64,000 nt of DNA from Aldehydirespirator sp028819505 (GCA_965207755.1 OZ242297.1:930001-994000), one strand, 5' to 3'. Counted from the first letter of the stretch, positions 17,501 to 26,526 are shown. The notes: generated by a model from the letters alone, not told the origin. Numbers and translations are program-made.

Positions 17501-17953
17501 ATGGCACTGACGATCCTGGTGGTCAACGGCCCCAACCTCAACATGCTCGGCACCCGCGAGACGGACGTGTACGGCCACGCCACCCTCGATGAGCTGATCG
17601 CCGGAGTGGCGGCCCACGCCGAGTCGCGGGGCGCGGTGCTGCGCCACATGCAGTCCAACGTCGAGGGCGACCTGGTGGCAGCCATCCAGACTGCCGCGGC
17701 CGACGGCGAGGGCGCCGCCGACGGCGTGGTGCTCAACGCGGGCGCTCTCACCCACTACTCGATCGCGCTGCGCGACGCCATCGCCGCCGTCGATGTGCCC
17801 GTGGTGGAGACCCACCTGTCCAACGTGTACGCCCGCGAGGACTTCCGCCACACGTCGGCCATCGCCGGGGTGTGCGCCGGGGTCGTCGCCGGCTTCGGCG
17901 CCACCAGCTACCTGCTGGCGGTGGACGCCCTCATCGACCTGCTGGGCGGCTGA
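17501..17953 (+). CDS. aroQ: 3-dehydroquinate dehydratase, type II
   Basis: This 150-residue enzyme dehydrates 3-dehydroquinate to 3-dehydroshikimate in the shikimate pathway. The type II hallmarks are clear: VVNGPNLNMLGTRETDVYG with the catalytic tyrosine, VVLNAGALTHYSIALRDA, and VVETHLSNVYAREDFRHTS with the catalytic histidine. Length is normal for the dodecameric family. ATG 17501 has a -10 box six bases upstream. It lies just after aroK, separated by repeat copy A. Confidence 0.95.
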   Translation: MALTILVVNGPNLNMLGTRETDVYGHATLDELIAGVAAHAESRGAVLRHMQSNVEGDLVAAIQTAAADGEGAADGVVLNAGALTHYSIALRDAIAAVDVPVVETHLSNVYAREDFRHTSAIAGVCAGVVAGFGATSYLLAVDALIDLLGG

Positions 17954-17997
17954 CCGCCGCGACGAAGTGCTCGGATTCCGGGTTCGCTGAGGCCGCC

Positions 17998-19164
17998 GTG
18001 GCTTCCGACGCGGTGATGCTGGAGGTGGACGGCCGCGAGGTGCGCGTGACCAATCCCGGCAAGGTCTTCTTCTCTGCCAGGGGCGAGACCAAGCTCGACC
18101 TCGTCGAGTACTACCTGTCGGTGGCCGAGCCGCTGCTGCGGGCCATGGGAGGCCGGCCCGTGCTGCTCGAGCGCTACCCGGACGGCGCGGGGGGCAAGTC
18201 CTTCTTCCAGAAGCGAGTTCCCAAGGGTGCCCCCGAATGGCTCACGACCACAGTGGTGAGCACCCCCAACGGCACCCTGTCCAACGCCATGGTGGCCGCC
18301 GACCTCGCCCATGTGGTGTGGGCCGTCAACATGGGCTGCCTCGGCTTCCATGTCTGGCCCTACCTGGCCCACGCCCCGGACCCAGAGGCCGAGCAAACGG
18401 GCGGGCCGATCCGGCTCATGAGGGTGAGGCCGTGGCCCGAGCGGCCCGTGAGCGCAGCGAACAGGAGCGGGCAAGACGACGCCGCACCACGATGGGCGCC
18501 CACCGATTCGAGCTCGCTCGCGGCAGACGAGCTGCGCATCGACTTGGATCCCCAGCCCGGCGTCGTCTTCGACCAGGTGCGGGAGGCGGCCCGCGAGGTC
18601 AAGGCCGCCTTCGACGAGCTGGGCATGGCGGTCTACATCAAGACCTCGGGACGGCGGGGACTGCACGTCTACTCCCGGCTGGCGCCCCGCTGGGACTCCT
18701 ACGACGTCAGGGCTGCGGCGGTGGCCCTGGCCCGGGAGATGGCCCGGCGCCGGCCCGACCTGATCACCGACGCCTGGTGGAAGGAGGAGCGGGGCCGGCG
18801 GGTGTTCGTGGACTTCAACCAGAACGCCCCCCACAAGACGGTGTTCGGGGCCTGGTCGGCTCGCCCCCGGGTCGGCGGGCAGGTGTCGGCGCCGATCAGC
18901 TGGGACGAACTGGACGACGTGCAGCCCGAGGACCTGACCATCGCCAGCGTCGGCGCCAGGGCGGCCGAGGTCGGGGATCCGTGGGCGGCCATGGACGGCG
19001 TGCCCGCCTCGCTGGCGCCGCTGATGGAGTGGCACGCTCGGGACATGGACTCCGGCCTGATGGACGCCCCCTGGCCGCCCGTCTACCCGAAGATGCCCAA
19101 CGAGCCGCCCCGGGTGGCGCCCAGCCGGGCCGCCCGCACCAGCGAGGAGGACGGATCCCCATGA
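17998..19164 (+). CDS. LigD-type primase/polymerase domain protein with repeat-derived insertion
   Basis: This 388-residue stand-alone protein matches the polymerase domain of bacterial NHEJ ligase LigD, an archaeo-eukaryotic primase fold enzyme. Visible motifs are LERYPDGAGGKSFFQKR, DELRIDLDPQPGVVFDQVR (the metal-binding DxD), IKTSGRRGLHVYSRL and FVDFNQNAPHKTVFGAWS. No ligase or nuclease domain is attached. About 32 codons (18426-18521) are a copy of the dispersed element, inserted in frame just before the catalytic DLD; the surrounding family sequence is otherwise intact. GTG 17998 has GAGG close upstream; ATG 18016 is an alternative. Whether the insertion is tolerated is unknown. Confidence 0.85.
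   Translation: MASDAVMLEVDGREVRVTNPGKVFFSARGETKLDLVEYYLSVAEPLLRAMGGRPVLLERYPDGAGGKSFFQKRVPKGAPEWLTTTVVSTPNGTLSNAMVAADLAHVVWAVNMGCLGFHVWPYLAHAPDPEAEQTGGPIRLMRVRPWPERPVSAANRSGQDDAAPRWAPTDSSSLAADELRIDLDPQPGVVFDQVREAAREVKAAFDELGMAVYIKTSGRRGLHVYSRLAPRWDSYDVRAAAVALAREMARRRPDLITDAWWKEERGRRVFVDFNQNAPHKTVFGAWSARPRVGGQVSAPISWDELDDVQPEDLTIASVGARAAEVGDPWAAMDGVPASLAPLMEWHARDMDSGLMDAPWPPVYPKMPNEPPRVAPSRAARTSEEDGSP
18426..18521 (+). repeat. Approximately 95-bp dispersed element, copy B (in frame inside the LigD-like gene)
   Basis: A 96-bp segment starting GAGGCCGTGGCCCGAGCGGC and ending in CGATTCGAGCTCGCTCGC aligns to copy C at 45628. It encodes RPWPERPVSAANRSGQDD and following residues in the same frame as the small reading frame at copy C. 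Its length is a multiple of three. Confidence 0.8.
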
Positions 19165-19274
19165 AGCCCCGCCTGTCGATACACCTTGTGATGGAGGAGA
19201 TGGCGGGCGTCGAGCAGGCGGCGGAGTACCCGGCGCCAGGGGTGGAGGCCTTCGACGCCGCGGCCGTAACTTGA
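19161..19274 (+). CDS. Possible small protein (37 residues)
   Basis: ATG 19161 overlaps the LigD-like stop by 4 nt (ATGA) and has GGAGG 10 nt upstream, so it would be translated by coupling. The product begins MKPRLSIHLVMEEMAG and is acidic and alanine-rich at the end. I do not recognise it. It also overlaps the -10 box of the next gene, so it may be an accident of spacing. Confidence 0.35.
   Translation: MKPRLSIHLVMEEMAGVEQAAEYPAPGVEAFDAAAVT
19267..19272 (+). promoter_or_regulatory. -10 box of the gene at 19280 (leaderless)
   Basis: TAACTT, seven bases, then ATG 19280. This decides the start in favour of 19280 over the TTG at 19271. Confidence 0.5.
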
Positions 19275-19279
19275 GCGGC

Positions 19280-20824
19280 ATGCGTAGCGGACCCCGCAAC
19301 CCGTATCTGGCCGACAGCGGCAACGCCATGGCCCATGGTCGCTGCGACCAGCAGGACAATACGCCGGGACACGGCCCCGAGGGCCCCACCGAGCCCCTGG
19401 GCCCAGGCGACATCCAGTACGTCCACCTGGGCCCGGGCCACTTCGGAGGGGTCATCTCCGGGCGCTACCCGGACGGCCGGCGCGTCATCTGGTCCAACGG
19501 ACGCCAGGTCATCGCCAAGCTCGACTACGACACCCTGGAAGTGCTGGCGACCCTGCCCACCGGCACCGAGCCCATCACCGACCAGGCCGAACTGGCGGCC
19601 CTCGAAGCGGGCCTCGACGACCTCGACGGCGACGACGTCGTCGCCCACGCCATCAGCATCGCCCTCCGGTTCATGACCGGCCTCGACGGCATCTACTCGC
19701 TGCTCGACTGCGACCACACGCTGTTCCTGGGCCGCAAGGACCACGCCGCCGCCTACGTCGAGGTCGACCCCTCGGACCCGGCCAGCCCCATCGTCGAGCG
19801 GGACCGCTGGTACCGGCCCGACGGGATCGACGGCCACTTCGTGGGGATCAACATCACCTTCGACGGCCGGCTGGTGATGACCACCGACCACGGCTGGGTG
19901 GTGTGCCTGGCCCGCGACTTCAGCACCTACGACGCCATCCAGCTTCCCGGAGCTGGCACCGACGCGGCCGAGCACTGCGCCGACCGGGCTGCCCGGTACG
20001 GCCACACCAGCTACGGCTGGGTGCGCACCAGCAGCTGCACCGGTGACGACGGGGGCATCTACGTCAGCTCGGTCGACACCATCCACAAGGTGGTCTGGAC
20101 GGGGGAGCGGCCGTCGCTCGACCCCGCCGACGGCGCCTGGTCGGCCCGCTACCGCAACGGCGGCGGCGACGGCTCGGGCACCACGCCGTCGCTCATGGGC
20201 TTCGGCCCGGACGAGGACCGCTTCGTGGTGATCGGCGACGGCGACGACGTGGTCAACATCACCCTGCTGTGGCGCGACGAGATCCCCGACGACTGGGAGC
20301 AGCTTCCCGGCGCCCCGTCGCGGCGGATCGCGGGAATGGGCCCCGCCCACATGGGCGACCCGGCCCGCATCGAGATCAAGACCGAGCAGTCGATCACCGT
20401 GTCGGGCTACGGCGCCATGACCGTCAACAACGAGCCGGCGTCTCTGCCCGAAGGGTGGCCGACCACCCGAGCCCGCATGTTCAGCTTCTTCTTGGGCCAC
20501 AAGCCCGCCTACACGCCCCACGGCATGCACAAGTACGAGTGGGACCCGGCCGGGCGCCGCCTGCGGGAGGCCTGGGTCAACACCGAGGTGTCCTCGCCCA
20601 ACTCGGTGCCCTTCGTGGCCGAGGCGTCGGATCTTGTGTACACGTGCGGCACCCGGGACGGGCGCTGGACCATCGAGGCCGTCGACTGGACCACCGGCAA
20701 GAGCCGCTTCCACTACGTGGTGGGCGGGTCGCGCTACAACACCCTCGGCGGCGGAGTCACCGTCGACGACGACGGCCGCCTGCTCTACGGCACCATCTTC
20801 GGCAAGACCCGCATCCTGCGCTGA
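19280..20824 (+). CDS. Unknown protein, probably beta-propeller-like
   Basis: This 514-residue protein has no signal peptide. It has repeated blade-like segments ending in GR or DGR followed by hydrophobic strands (FDGRLVMTTDHGWVVCL; GGIYVSSVDTIHKVVW; DDDGRLLYGTIFGKTRIL). The glycine- and aspartate-rich turns suggest a propeller of the lactonase or quinoprotein type, but no cofactor motif is visible. ATG 19280 is supported by a -10 box seven bases upstream. Nearby genes (LigD-like, exporter operon) give no clear functional hint. The fold call is inference. Confidence 0.65.
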   Translation: MRSGPRNPYLADSGNAMAHGRCDQQDNTPGHGPEGPTEPLGPGDIQYVHLGPGHFGGVISGRYPDGRRVIWSNGRQVIAKLDYDTLEVLATLPTGTEPITDQAELAALEAGLDDLDGDDVVAHAISIALRFMTGLDGIYSLLDCDHTLFLGRKDHAAAYVEVDPSDPASPIVERDRWYRPDGIDGHFVGINITFDGRLVMTTDHGWVVCLARDFSTYDAIQLPGAGTDAAEHCADRAARYGHTSYGWVRTSSCTGDDGGIYVSSVDTIHKVVWTGERPSLDPADGAWSARYRNGGGDGSGTTPSLMGFGPDEDRFVVIGDGDDVVNITLLWRDEIPDDWEQLPGAPSRRIAGMGPAHMGDPARIEIKTEQSITVSGYGAMTVNNEPASLPEGWPTTRARMFSFFLGHKPAYTPHGMHKYEWDPAGRRLREAWVNTEVSSPNSVPFVAEASDLVYTCGTRDGRWTIEAVDWTTGKSRFHYVVGGSRYNTLGGGVTVDDDGRLLYGTIFGKTRILR

Positions 20825-20899
20825 CCACCCGGGCTTAACCCTCATTTACGAAGCGGTGATTGCATCGCCCGTATGTACTTCGGACAGAAGGATCTCACC

Positions 20900-21808
20900 A
20901 TGAGCGGGCGAAGCCTCCGGTGCCTGGTTGCGGCGACCGCGGCCGTGGTGTTGCTGGCTGCCGCGTGCGGAGGCGGCGAGTCCAGCGGTCTCCCCACCCT
21001 GGTCGACACCGCGACGACCGCGGCCACCGATCCCGAAGACATCGAGCCTGTGTCGGAGCCCACGGCCGTAACGGAGCCCACCCCGGAGGCGGCTGGGACG
21101 GCTGAACTGCTGTCCCCGGTAGAGGCCGCGGCGGCTGACATCGAAGCCGACCAGACTGTCGGCGCCGTGGACGCGGCCGATCCCGAGGCCATCACCGCCG
21201 AGGAGCCTGCGGAGTCCGACGCCGCCGGTAAGGAGCTTGCAGCGGCCGGCATGGCCGGTGAGAAGCCCGCGGAGCCCGGGGAGACGACCGGCGAAGAGCC
21301 CATTCAGCGCGAGGACCTGACCGACGAGGAACGCCTACTGGCTTTCGCCGAGTGCATGCGCAAGAACGGCGTCGACTTCCCCGATCCTGTGGTGGAGGCC
21401 GACGGTACCGTCACCTTCGGCTCCCGTCCGGGCAGCGGCGGAGGTGGACCCGCAGCCCTCCTGGAGATCGGCCGAGACCCGGATCTCCCCGCAGCGCGCG
21501 ACACCTGTCAAGGCCTGGTCGAGAGTCTCGCCTTCGGCCCCGGCCAGGGCGGATCCGACCTGGTCGAGGTTCAAGACGCCCTGCTCGAGTTCGCCCAGTG
21601 CATGCGCGACAACGGCATCGACATCGGCGACCCCGACATGAGTTCCTTCGCTCCCGGAGCCAACAATGACGACGGGCCCGTTGGGCCGTTCGGCTCCACC
21701 GTCATGGCAATCGAGATTGGCGATGCCGACTTTGCTGCCGTCTTCGAGGTCTGCCAGCAGCAGCTTCCCGAGGGAGGGCTGGGTGTACGCTCCGGAGGAG
21801 GCGGCTGA
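20900..21808 (+). CDS. Lipoprotein with two repeated Cys-Met-x-x-x-Gly motifs, exporter-linked
   Basis: This 302-residue secreted lipoprotein has a signal peptide with lipobox LAAAC (Cys23), then a long acidic, low-complexity alanine/glutamate spacer. Two related units follow: FAECMRKNGVDFPDP and FAQCMRDNGIDIGDPD, each with one cysteine. Similar proteins sit beside actinobacterial MacAB-like exporters. ATG 20900 has AAGGA 8 nt upstream. Its stop overlaps the adaptor start (TGATG), so it begins a four-gene operon to 26437. A substrate-handling or sensing role outside the membrane is inference. Confidence 0.8.
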   Translation: MSGRSLRCLVAATAAVVLLAAACGGGESSGLPTLVDTATTAATDPEDIEPVSEPTAVTEPTPEAAGTAELLSPVEAAAADIEADQTVGAVDAADPEAITAEEPAESDAAGKELAAAGMAGEKPAEPGETTGEEPIQREDLTDEERLLAFAECMRKNGVDFPDPVVEADGTVTFGSRPGSGGGGPAALLEIGRDPDLPAARDTCQGLVESLAFGPGQGGSDLVEVQDALLEFAQCMRDNGIDIGDPDMSSFAPGANNDDGPVGPFGSTVMAIEIGDADFAAVFEVCQQQLPEGGLGVRSGGGG

Positions 21809-24516
21809 TGGCTTGGTCACGCAGGCGCAAAATCCTGGGCGTCGTCGCGCTCGGGCTGGGCTTCGGCGCGGGAGCAGCCGCGCTGAGCCTCCTCGGGGGA
21901 GATGGCGACGGCGACCGGCAGCAGTCGGACGGGTCAGACCTGAGAACGACTCCGGTCGAGCAGCGCCCGCTCGCCGAGTACCTCGAGGTCGCAGGAACCC
22001 TCGACTACGCCAGCGCGGTCACGCTTACTGCCAACACCAGTGGTGTGCTCACGTTTCTTGAGCCTGAGGGGGCTGTGGTGGCTCAGGGAGAGCCGCTGTA
22101 CCAGATCATCAACGATCCGACCGAGGCCGACACGGCTGACGTCCTCGCTCGGCTGGCATCGGCCCGCAACTCGCTCGTGGCGGCGCGCGAGGACTTGAGC
22201 GACGCGCTGTCGGGGCCGTCCGAGTCCGACGTCGCCGCGGCGCTCGCCGCGCTAACCGATGCCCTCGAGGCGCAGGACAGCCTCGTCGAGCCACCGAGCG
22301 AGGCCGGTATCGCCAGCGCCGAGTCGGCCGTGGCGACCGCGTCCGAGGCGCTCGACGATCTGCTGGACCCGAGCCCGGCGGTGCAGTCCGAAGCCCGAGC
22401 GAGGCTCTCATCGGCCCGGTCGGATCTTTCTGACTTGCTTGCCGGCGCGTCGCAGGCTGAGGTTGATTCTGCTCGGGCTGCATTGGCGGCTGCGGAGTCG
22501 GATCTTGCTGATCTTCGGGAGGGCGCGTCGCAGGCTGAGGTTGATTCTGCTCGGGCTGTGCTGGCGGCTGCGGAGTCGGATCTTGCTGATCTTCGGGAGG
22601 GCGCGTCGCAGGCTGAGGTTGATTCTGCTCGGGCTGTGCTGGCGGCTGCGGAGTCGGATCTTGCTGATCTTCGGGAGGGCGCGTCGCAGGCTGAGGTTGA
22701 TTCTGCTCGGGCTGTGCTGGCGGCTGCGGAGTCGGATCTTGCTGATCTTCGGGAGGGCGCGTCGCAGGCTGAGGTTGATTCTGCTCGGGCTGTGCTGGCG
22801 GCTGCGGAGTCGGATCTTGCTGATCTTCGGGAGGGCGCGTCGTACGGCGAGATCGAATCGGCCCGGGCCAGGGTGCTGGCCGCCGAGGAGGACTACGACC
22901 TGTACCGCTTCTATTCCAGCGATCACACTGGGAGGGTCGCCGCGGCGGCCGAACTGTCCCTGGCCAGGGAGGCTCTGGCCGGCTTGTTGGAGGGTGCGTC
23001 GGAGTCTGAGTTGGATGCGGCTGAGGCGGCGGTGTTGAGCGCGCAGGAGGCTCTGGCCGGCTTGTTGGAGGGTGCGTCGGAGTCTGAGTTGGATGCGGCT
23101 GAGGCGGCGGTGTTGAGCGCGCAGGAGGCTCTGGCCGGCTTGTTGGAGGGTGCGTCGGAGTCTGAGTTGGATGCGGCTGAGGCGGCGGTGTTGAGCGCGC
23201 AGGAGGCTCTGGCCGATCTGTTGGAGGGTGCGTCGGAGTCTGAGTTGGATGCGGCTGAGGCGGCGGTGTTGAGCGCGCAGGAGGCTCTGGCCGATCTGTT
23301 GGAGGGTGCGTCGGAGTCTGAGTTGGATGCGGCTGAGGCGGCGGTGTTGAGCGCGCAGGAGGCTCTGGCCGATCTGTTGGAGGGTGCGTCGGAGTCTGAG
23401 TTGGACGAGGCCGAAGCTGAGGTGCAAGCCGCCCTCGAGGCGCTCGACGCCATCGAGAACCCCACCGAGGCAGCCCGCATGGCGGCCAGAGCGGAACTCG
23501 CCAACGCCAAGGAGACCCTGGAGGACCTCCTGGACGGGCCCACCGCGGCCGAGATCGAACTAGCCGGAGCCACGGTGCTGGCCGCGGAGGACACACTCGA
23601 CGATCTGAAGGCCGGACATTCTCCCGAGGAGATCGAGGCGTTCGAAGCCTCAGTAGTGAGCGCGGAGGCTGCGGTGGCCAGCGCCGAAGCCGATCTCGCT
23701 GAGTTGGGTGCCGGGCAGAACTCGCTCATCGTCATGTACGGCAGCACGCCCGCCTACCGGACCATGAAGCTCGGGCTGTCCGGCGACGACGTGCGCCAGC
23801 TAGAGGAGAACCTTGCCGAGCTCGGTCATGGCGACGAGGACGGCTTCGCGATCGACGGCGTGTTCGACGAGGCCACCGGGGCGGCAGTACGCAGTTGGCA
23901 GGAGGCCAACGGCCAGGACGCTGACGGGATGGTCGGTGTGGCCGACATCTTGTTCGTGGCAGGGCCGGTGCGCGTCGGGTCGTGGTCCCAGGGCATCGAA
24001 GTGGGCCAGCAACTGGCGGCCGGAACTGCCCTCGCGACGCTCACCGTCATTCGGGCACCCGTCGACGGCCAGATGTCCACCACCCAGCGAGTCATCGCCC
24101 AGGTGCCCCTCAGTGACCGGGACCTGGTGTCCGAAGGCATTATCGTCAATGTCGAGTTGCCCGACGACACCGACATCGCAGGCACGCTCACCTCAATCAA
24201 CCCGTCGCCGGTGCTCGACGAACAGACGGGCGAGAACGCGGTCGAGGTGACCATCCTTCTGGCCGAGCCTGCTTCAGAGGTCTGGATCGGAGCGACCGTC
24301 GACGTCGAGATCACCGAAACGCTCATCGAGGATGCCCTGGTAGTGCCGGCCACTGCCCTGCTGGCTCTTGTCGAGGGTGGCTACGCGGTGGAGGTAGTGG
24401 CCGAGGACGGCTCGCTCCGCCTTATCGGTGTGGAGACCGGCCTGTTCGTGGACGGGGACGTCGAGGTCCGCAGCCCCGAGCTCTCGGCCGGAATTTCGGT
24501 GGTGGTCCCGCGGTGA
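21808..24516 (+). CDS. MacA/HlyD-like membrane-fusion protein with expanded coiled coil and peptidoglycan-binding domain
   Basis: This 902-residue adaptor starts with a membrane anchor (KILGVVALGLGFGAGAAALS). A biotinyl/lipoyl-like half (SGVLTFLEPEGAVVAQGEPLY) follows, then a very long coiled-coil hairpin. The hairpin contains two arrays of 26-residue repeats (residues about 214-343 and 397-526). Next comes a PG_binding_1 domain (GLSGDDVRQLEENLAELGHG, about residues 650-715) and the closing barrel domain. Family adaptors are usually 350-550 residues. It would link the ABC exporter encoded by the next two genes to the cell wall. An eight-base GGAGGAGG sits just before ATG. Confidence 0.88.
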   Translation: MAWSRRRKILGVVALGLGFGAGAAALSLLGGDGDGDRQQSDGSDLRTTPVEQRPLAEYLEVAGTLDYASAVTLTANTSGVLTFLEPEGAVVAQGEPLYQIINDPTEADTADVLARLASARNSLVAAREDLSDALSGPSESDVAAALAALTDALEAQDSLVEPPSEAGIASAESAVATASEALDDLLDPSPAVQSEARARLSSARSDLSDLLAGASQAEVDSARAALAAAESDLADLREGASQAEVDSARAVLAAAESDLADLREGASQAEVDSARAVLAAAESDLADLREGASQAEVDSARAVLAAAESDLADLREGASQAEVDSARAVLAAAESDLADLREGASYGEIESARARVLAAEEDYDLYRFYSSDHTGRVAAAAELSLAREALAGLLEGASESELDAAEAAVLSAQEALAGLLEGASESELDAAEAAVLSAQEALAGLLEGASESELDAAEAAVLSAQEALADLLEGASESELDAAEAAVLSAQEALADLLEGASESELDAAEAAVLSAQEALADLLEGASESELDEAEAEVQAALEALDAIENPTEAARMAARAELANAKETLEDLLDGPTAAEIELAGATVLAAEDTLDDLKAGHSPEEIEAFEASVVSAEAAVASAEADLAELGAGQNSLIVMYGSTPAYRTMKLGLSGDDVRQLEENLAELGHGDEDGFAIDGVFDEATGAAVRSWQEANGQDADGMVGVADILFVAGPVRVGSWSQGIEVGQQLAAGTALATLTVIRAPVDGQMSTTQRVIAQVPLSDRDLVSEGIIVNVELPDDTDIAGTLTSINPSPVLDEQTGENAVEVTILLAEPASEVWIGATVDVEITETLIEDALVVPATALLALVEGGYAVEVVAEDGSLRLIGVETGLFVDGDVEVRSPELSAGISVVVPR
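22447..22836 (+). repeat. Five 78-bp tandem repeats in the adaptor coiled coil
   Basis: Units begin at 22447, 22525, 22603, 22681 and 22759 with GCGTCGCAGGCTGAGGTTGA and are nearly identical. Each encodes 26 residues, e.g. ASQAEVDSARAVLAAAE plus SDLADLREG. Codons inside the repeat (CTT, GCT, GAT) differ from the GC-ending codons around it, which suggests recent expansion. Confidence 0.95.
22996..23405 (+). repeat. Second array: five 78-bp repeats plus a partial sixth
   Basis: Units start at 22996, 23074, 23152, 23230 and 23308 with GCGTCGGAGTCTGAGTTGGA; a partial unit begins at 23386. Each encodes ASESELDAAEAAVLSAQEAL plus A(G/D)LLEG. Same period as the first array but a different sequence, as expected for the returning arm of a coiled-coil hairpin. 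Confidence 0.95.
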
Positions 24517-25241
24517 CCCGTCCCCGGGGGAATCTCGCGGCGCCCCAGCCGGAGGCGCCGGCCATCGAGCTGCGCGAGGTCACCAAGCAGTACCCGGGTT
24601 CGCCGCCGGTGACCGCCCTGGACCGGGTCTCCGTGCGGATCTCCAGGGGCGAAATGGTGGCCGTGGTCGGTCCCTCGGGCAGCGGCAAGTCCACCATGCT
24701 GCACGTGATGGGCACTCTCGACAATCCGACCAGCGGCTCCGTGCTGATCGAGGGCATCGACACCTCGGCGCTCGACGACAACAGCCTCGCCGCCATCCGA
24801 GGGCAGCGGGTCGGTTTCGTTTTCCAACGCTTCTTCCTGCTGGCCGGAGTCCCGATTATCGACAACGTGGCCAATGGGCTCCTGTACGCCGGTGTCGCCC
24901 GGACTGCGAGGCGCGAGGCTGCTGAGGCAGTGCTGGAGCGCGTCGGCCTTGGCTCCCGGATGTGGCACCGACCTGAGCAGCTCTCCGGGGGCGAGACCCA
25001 GCGGGTGGCCGTGGCTAGGGCGCTGGTGCATGATCCGGCCTTCGTTCTGGCCGACGAGCCCACTGGCAACCTCGACTCTGCGGCCTCCCAGTCCCTGATG
25101 GCCCTCTTCGCATCGCTGCACGGCGAGGGACGCACCATCGTGGTCATCACTCACAACGAGAGCATCGCGTCAGCCCTGCCCCGCTGCCTAGAGATCCTCG
25201 ACGGGCGGCTCGAGCAGGACACCGAGGCACTGGCCCGATAA
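24513..25241 (+). CDS. MacB/LolD-like ABC exporter ATPase
   Basis: This 242-residue ABC ATPase has Walker A GPSGSGKSTMLHVMG, signature LSGGETQRVAVARAL and Walker B FVLADEPTGNLDS, the form typical of the MacB/LolD/FtsE group. It energises the permease encoded next, with which it overlaps by one base. The GTG start overlaps the adaptor stop (GTGA). The exported substrate is unknown; the group includes macrolide, peptide and lipoprotein exporters. Confidence 0.93.
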   Translation: MTRPRGNLAAPQPEAPAIELREVTKQYPGSPPVTALDRVSVRISRGEMVAVVGPSGSGKSTMLHVMGTLDNPTSGSVLIEGIDTSALDDNSLAAIRGQRVGFVFQRFFLLAGVPIIDNVANGLLYAGVARTARREAAEAVLERVGLGSRMWHRPEQLSGGETQRVAVARALVHDPAFVLADEPTGNLDSAASQSLMALFASLHGEGRTIVVITHNESIASALPRCLEILDGRLEQDTEALAR

Positions 25242-26437
25242 TGGCTCCTGTCGCCCCCAGCCGGCTGAGGCTCTGGGAAGCAGTAGGAGTCGGGCTGCGG
25301 TCCCTGGCTGCCCGAAAGCTCCGTTCGGTGCTCTCAGCGCTCGGCATCGCCATCGGCATCGCGTCTCTGGTCGGTGTCCTGGGCCTGTCGGAATCGTCGA
25401 AGTCCGCCCTGCTGGATCAGATCTCCGCGCTGGGTACCAACCTGTTGACCATCGAGGCCGGGACCGGCTTCGGCGCCGGCGATGCCGCGCTGCCGGACAC
25501 GGCCATCGCACGGGTGGGTCGAGTCGCCACCGTCGAGGCGGCTTCAGCGGTGTACTCCATCGACGTCGGCGCCTACCGCAACGAGTTGGTGCCTGCGGAC
25601 CGCACCGGCGGCATTCAAGTCTTCGGCACCGACCCGGGCCTGGTCCACACCCTCAACGGCGGCGTGGCCCACGGCTCGTTCCTCACGCCGGCGACCAGGT
25701 CCTATCCGGCCGCGGTGCTGGGCTCGGTCGCGGCCGAGCGCCTGGGCGTCCGGAATCTCGACCAGCCGGCGCTGATCTACGTCGGCGGGCGATGGATCGA
25801 GGTTCAAGGAGTATTGGAGCCCTTCGCCCTGGCTGCTGACCTCGACCGAGCTGTGCTGATCGGGGACACCACGGCCGAAGAGTTCTACGATGTGGAACTG
25901 GCCCCGTCCCGGATGTATTTGCGCGTCGACCAGGACTACATCGACGAGACCCGCGATGTACTGGGAGCTACCGTCGATCCGGAGAACCCCGAGGAGGTTC
26001 AGATCAGCCGGCCGTCAGACCTCCTGGAGGCGCAGGCTGCCGCGGAGAGCTCCTTCACGGGGCTGTTCCTGGGCCTGGGGGCAGTGGCTCTGCTGGTGGG
26101 CGGCATCGGCATCGCCAACGTCATGGTGATCGGGGTGGTCGAGCGGCGCGGCGAGATCGGTTTGCGTCGCGCTATCGGCGCCACCCGGGCCCATATCCGC
26201 CGGCAGTTCCTTACCGAGGCGCTGACGCTTGCCTTCCTGGGCGGCGCCTGCGGGGTGCTGCTAGGCGTGGCGGTCACCTACGGCTACTCGGTCGTGCAGG
26301 GATGGCGTGTGATCATCCCGTCGGTGGCGCTGGCCGGGGGCTTCGCAGCTGCGCTGGCGATCGGGGCGGTGGCTGGCCTGTATCCCGCGATCCGGGCCGC
26401 TCGGGTGTCGCCCACCGAGGCTCTCCGATCGGCCTGA
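25241..26437 (+). CDS. MacB/FtsX-type ABC exporter permease
   Basis: This 398-residue permease has a first membrane helix (SALGIAIGIASLVGVLGLS), a large extracytoplasmic MacB_PCD-like domain, and three C-terminal helices (FLGLGAVALLVGGIGIANVM; LTLAFLGGACGVLLGVAVT; FAAALAIGAVAGLYPAIRAA). The sequence VVERRGEIGLRRAIGATR is the conserved FtsX coupling region. It completes the lipoprotein-adaptor-ATPase-permease operon and ends before palindrome copy 2. Confidence 0.92.
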   Translation: MAPVAPSRLRLWEAVGVGLRSLAARKLRSVLSALGIAIGIASLVGVLGLSESSKSALLDQISALGTNLLTIEAGTGFGAGDAALPDTAIARVGRVATVEAASAVYSIDVGAYRNELVPADRTGGIQVFGTDPGLVHTLNGGVAHGSFLTPATRSYPAAVLGSVAAERLGVRNLDQPALIYVGGRWIEVQGVLEPFALAADLDRAVLIGDTTAEEFYDVELAPSRMYLRVDQDYIDETRDVLGATVDPENPEEVQISRPSDLLEAQAAAESSFTGLFLGLGAVALLVGGIGIANVMVIGVVERRGEIGLRRAIGATRAHIRRQFLTEALTLAFLGGACGVLLGVAVTYGYSVVQGWRVIIPSVALAGGFAAALAIGAVAGLYPAIRAARVSPTEALRSA

Positions 26438-26450
26438 ACGGTCTGCCGCG

Positions 26451-26502
26451 GGAACTTCAATGAGTTAGCCACACTAGATGTGGTTAACCCATTGAAGTTC
26501 GG
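26451..26502. repeat. 51-bp palindromic repeat, copy 2
   Basis: GAACTTCAATGAGTTAGCCA... pairs with a right arm ending in AACCCATTGAAGTTC. Arms are 22 nt with two mismatches and loop CTAGA (26474-26478). It lies between the convergent exporter permease and toxin-like genes. Confidence 0.8.
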
Positions 26503-26526
26503 AGCCGCCCGGCCACGGCAGCCGGT

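Noticed and set aside
22408..23596. Minus-strand frames across the adaptor repeats
   Set aside because: They are repeat-induced shadows of the 78-bp units; the plus strand gives a coherent coiled-coil adaptor within an operon.
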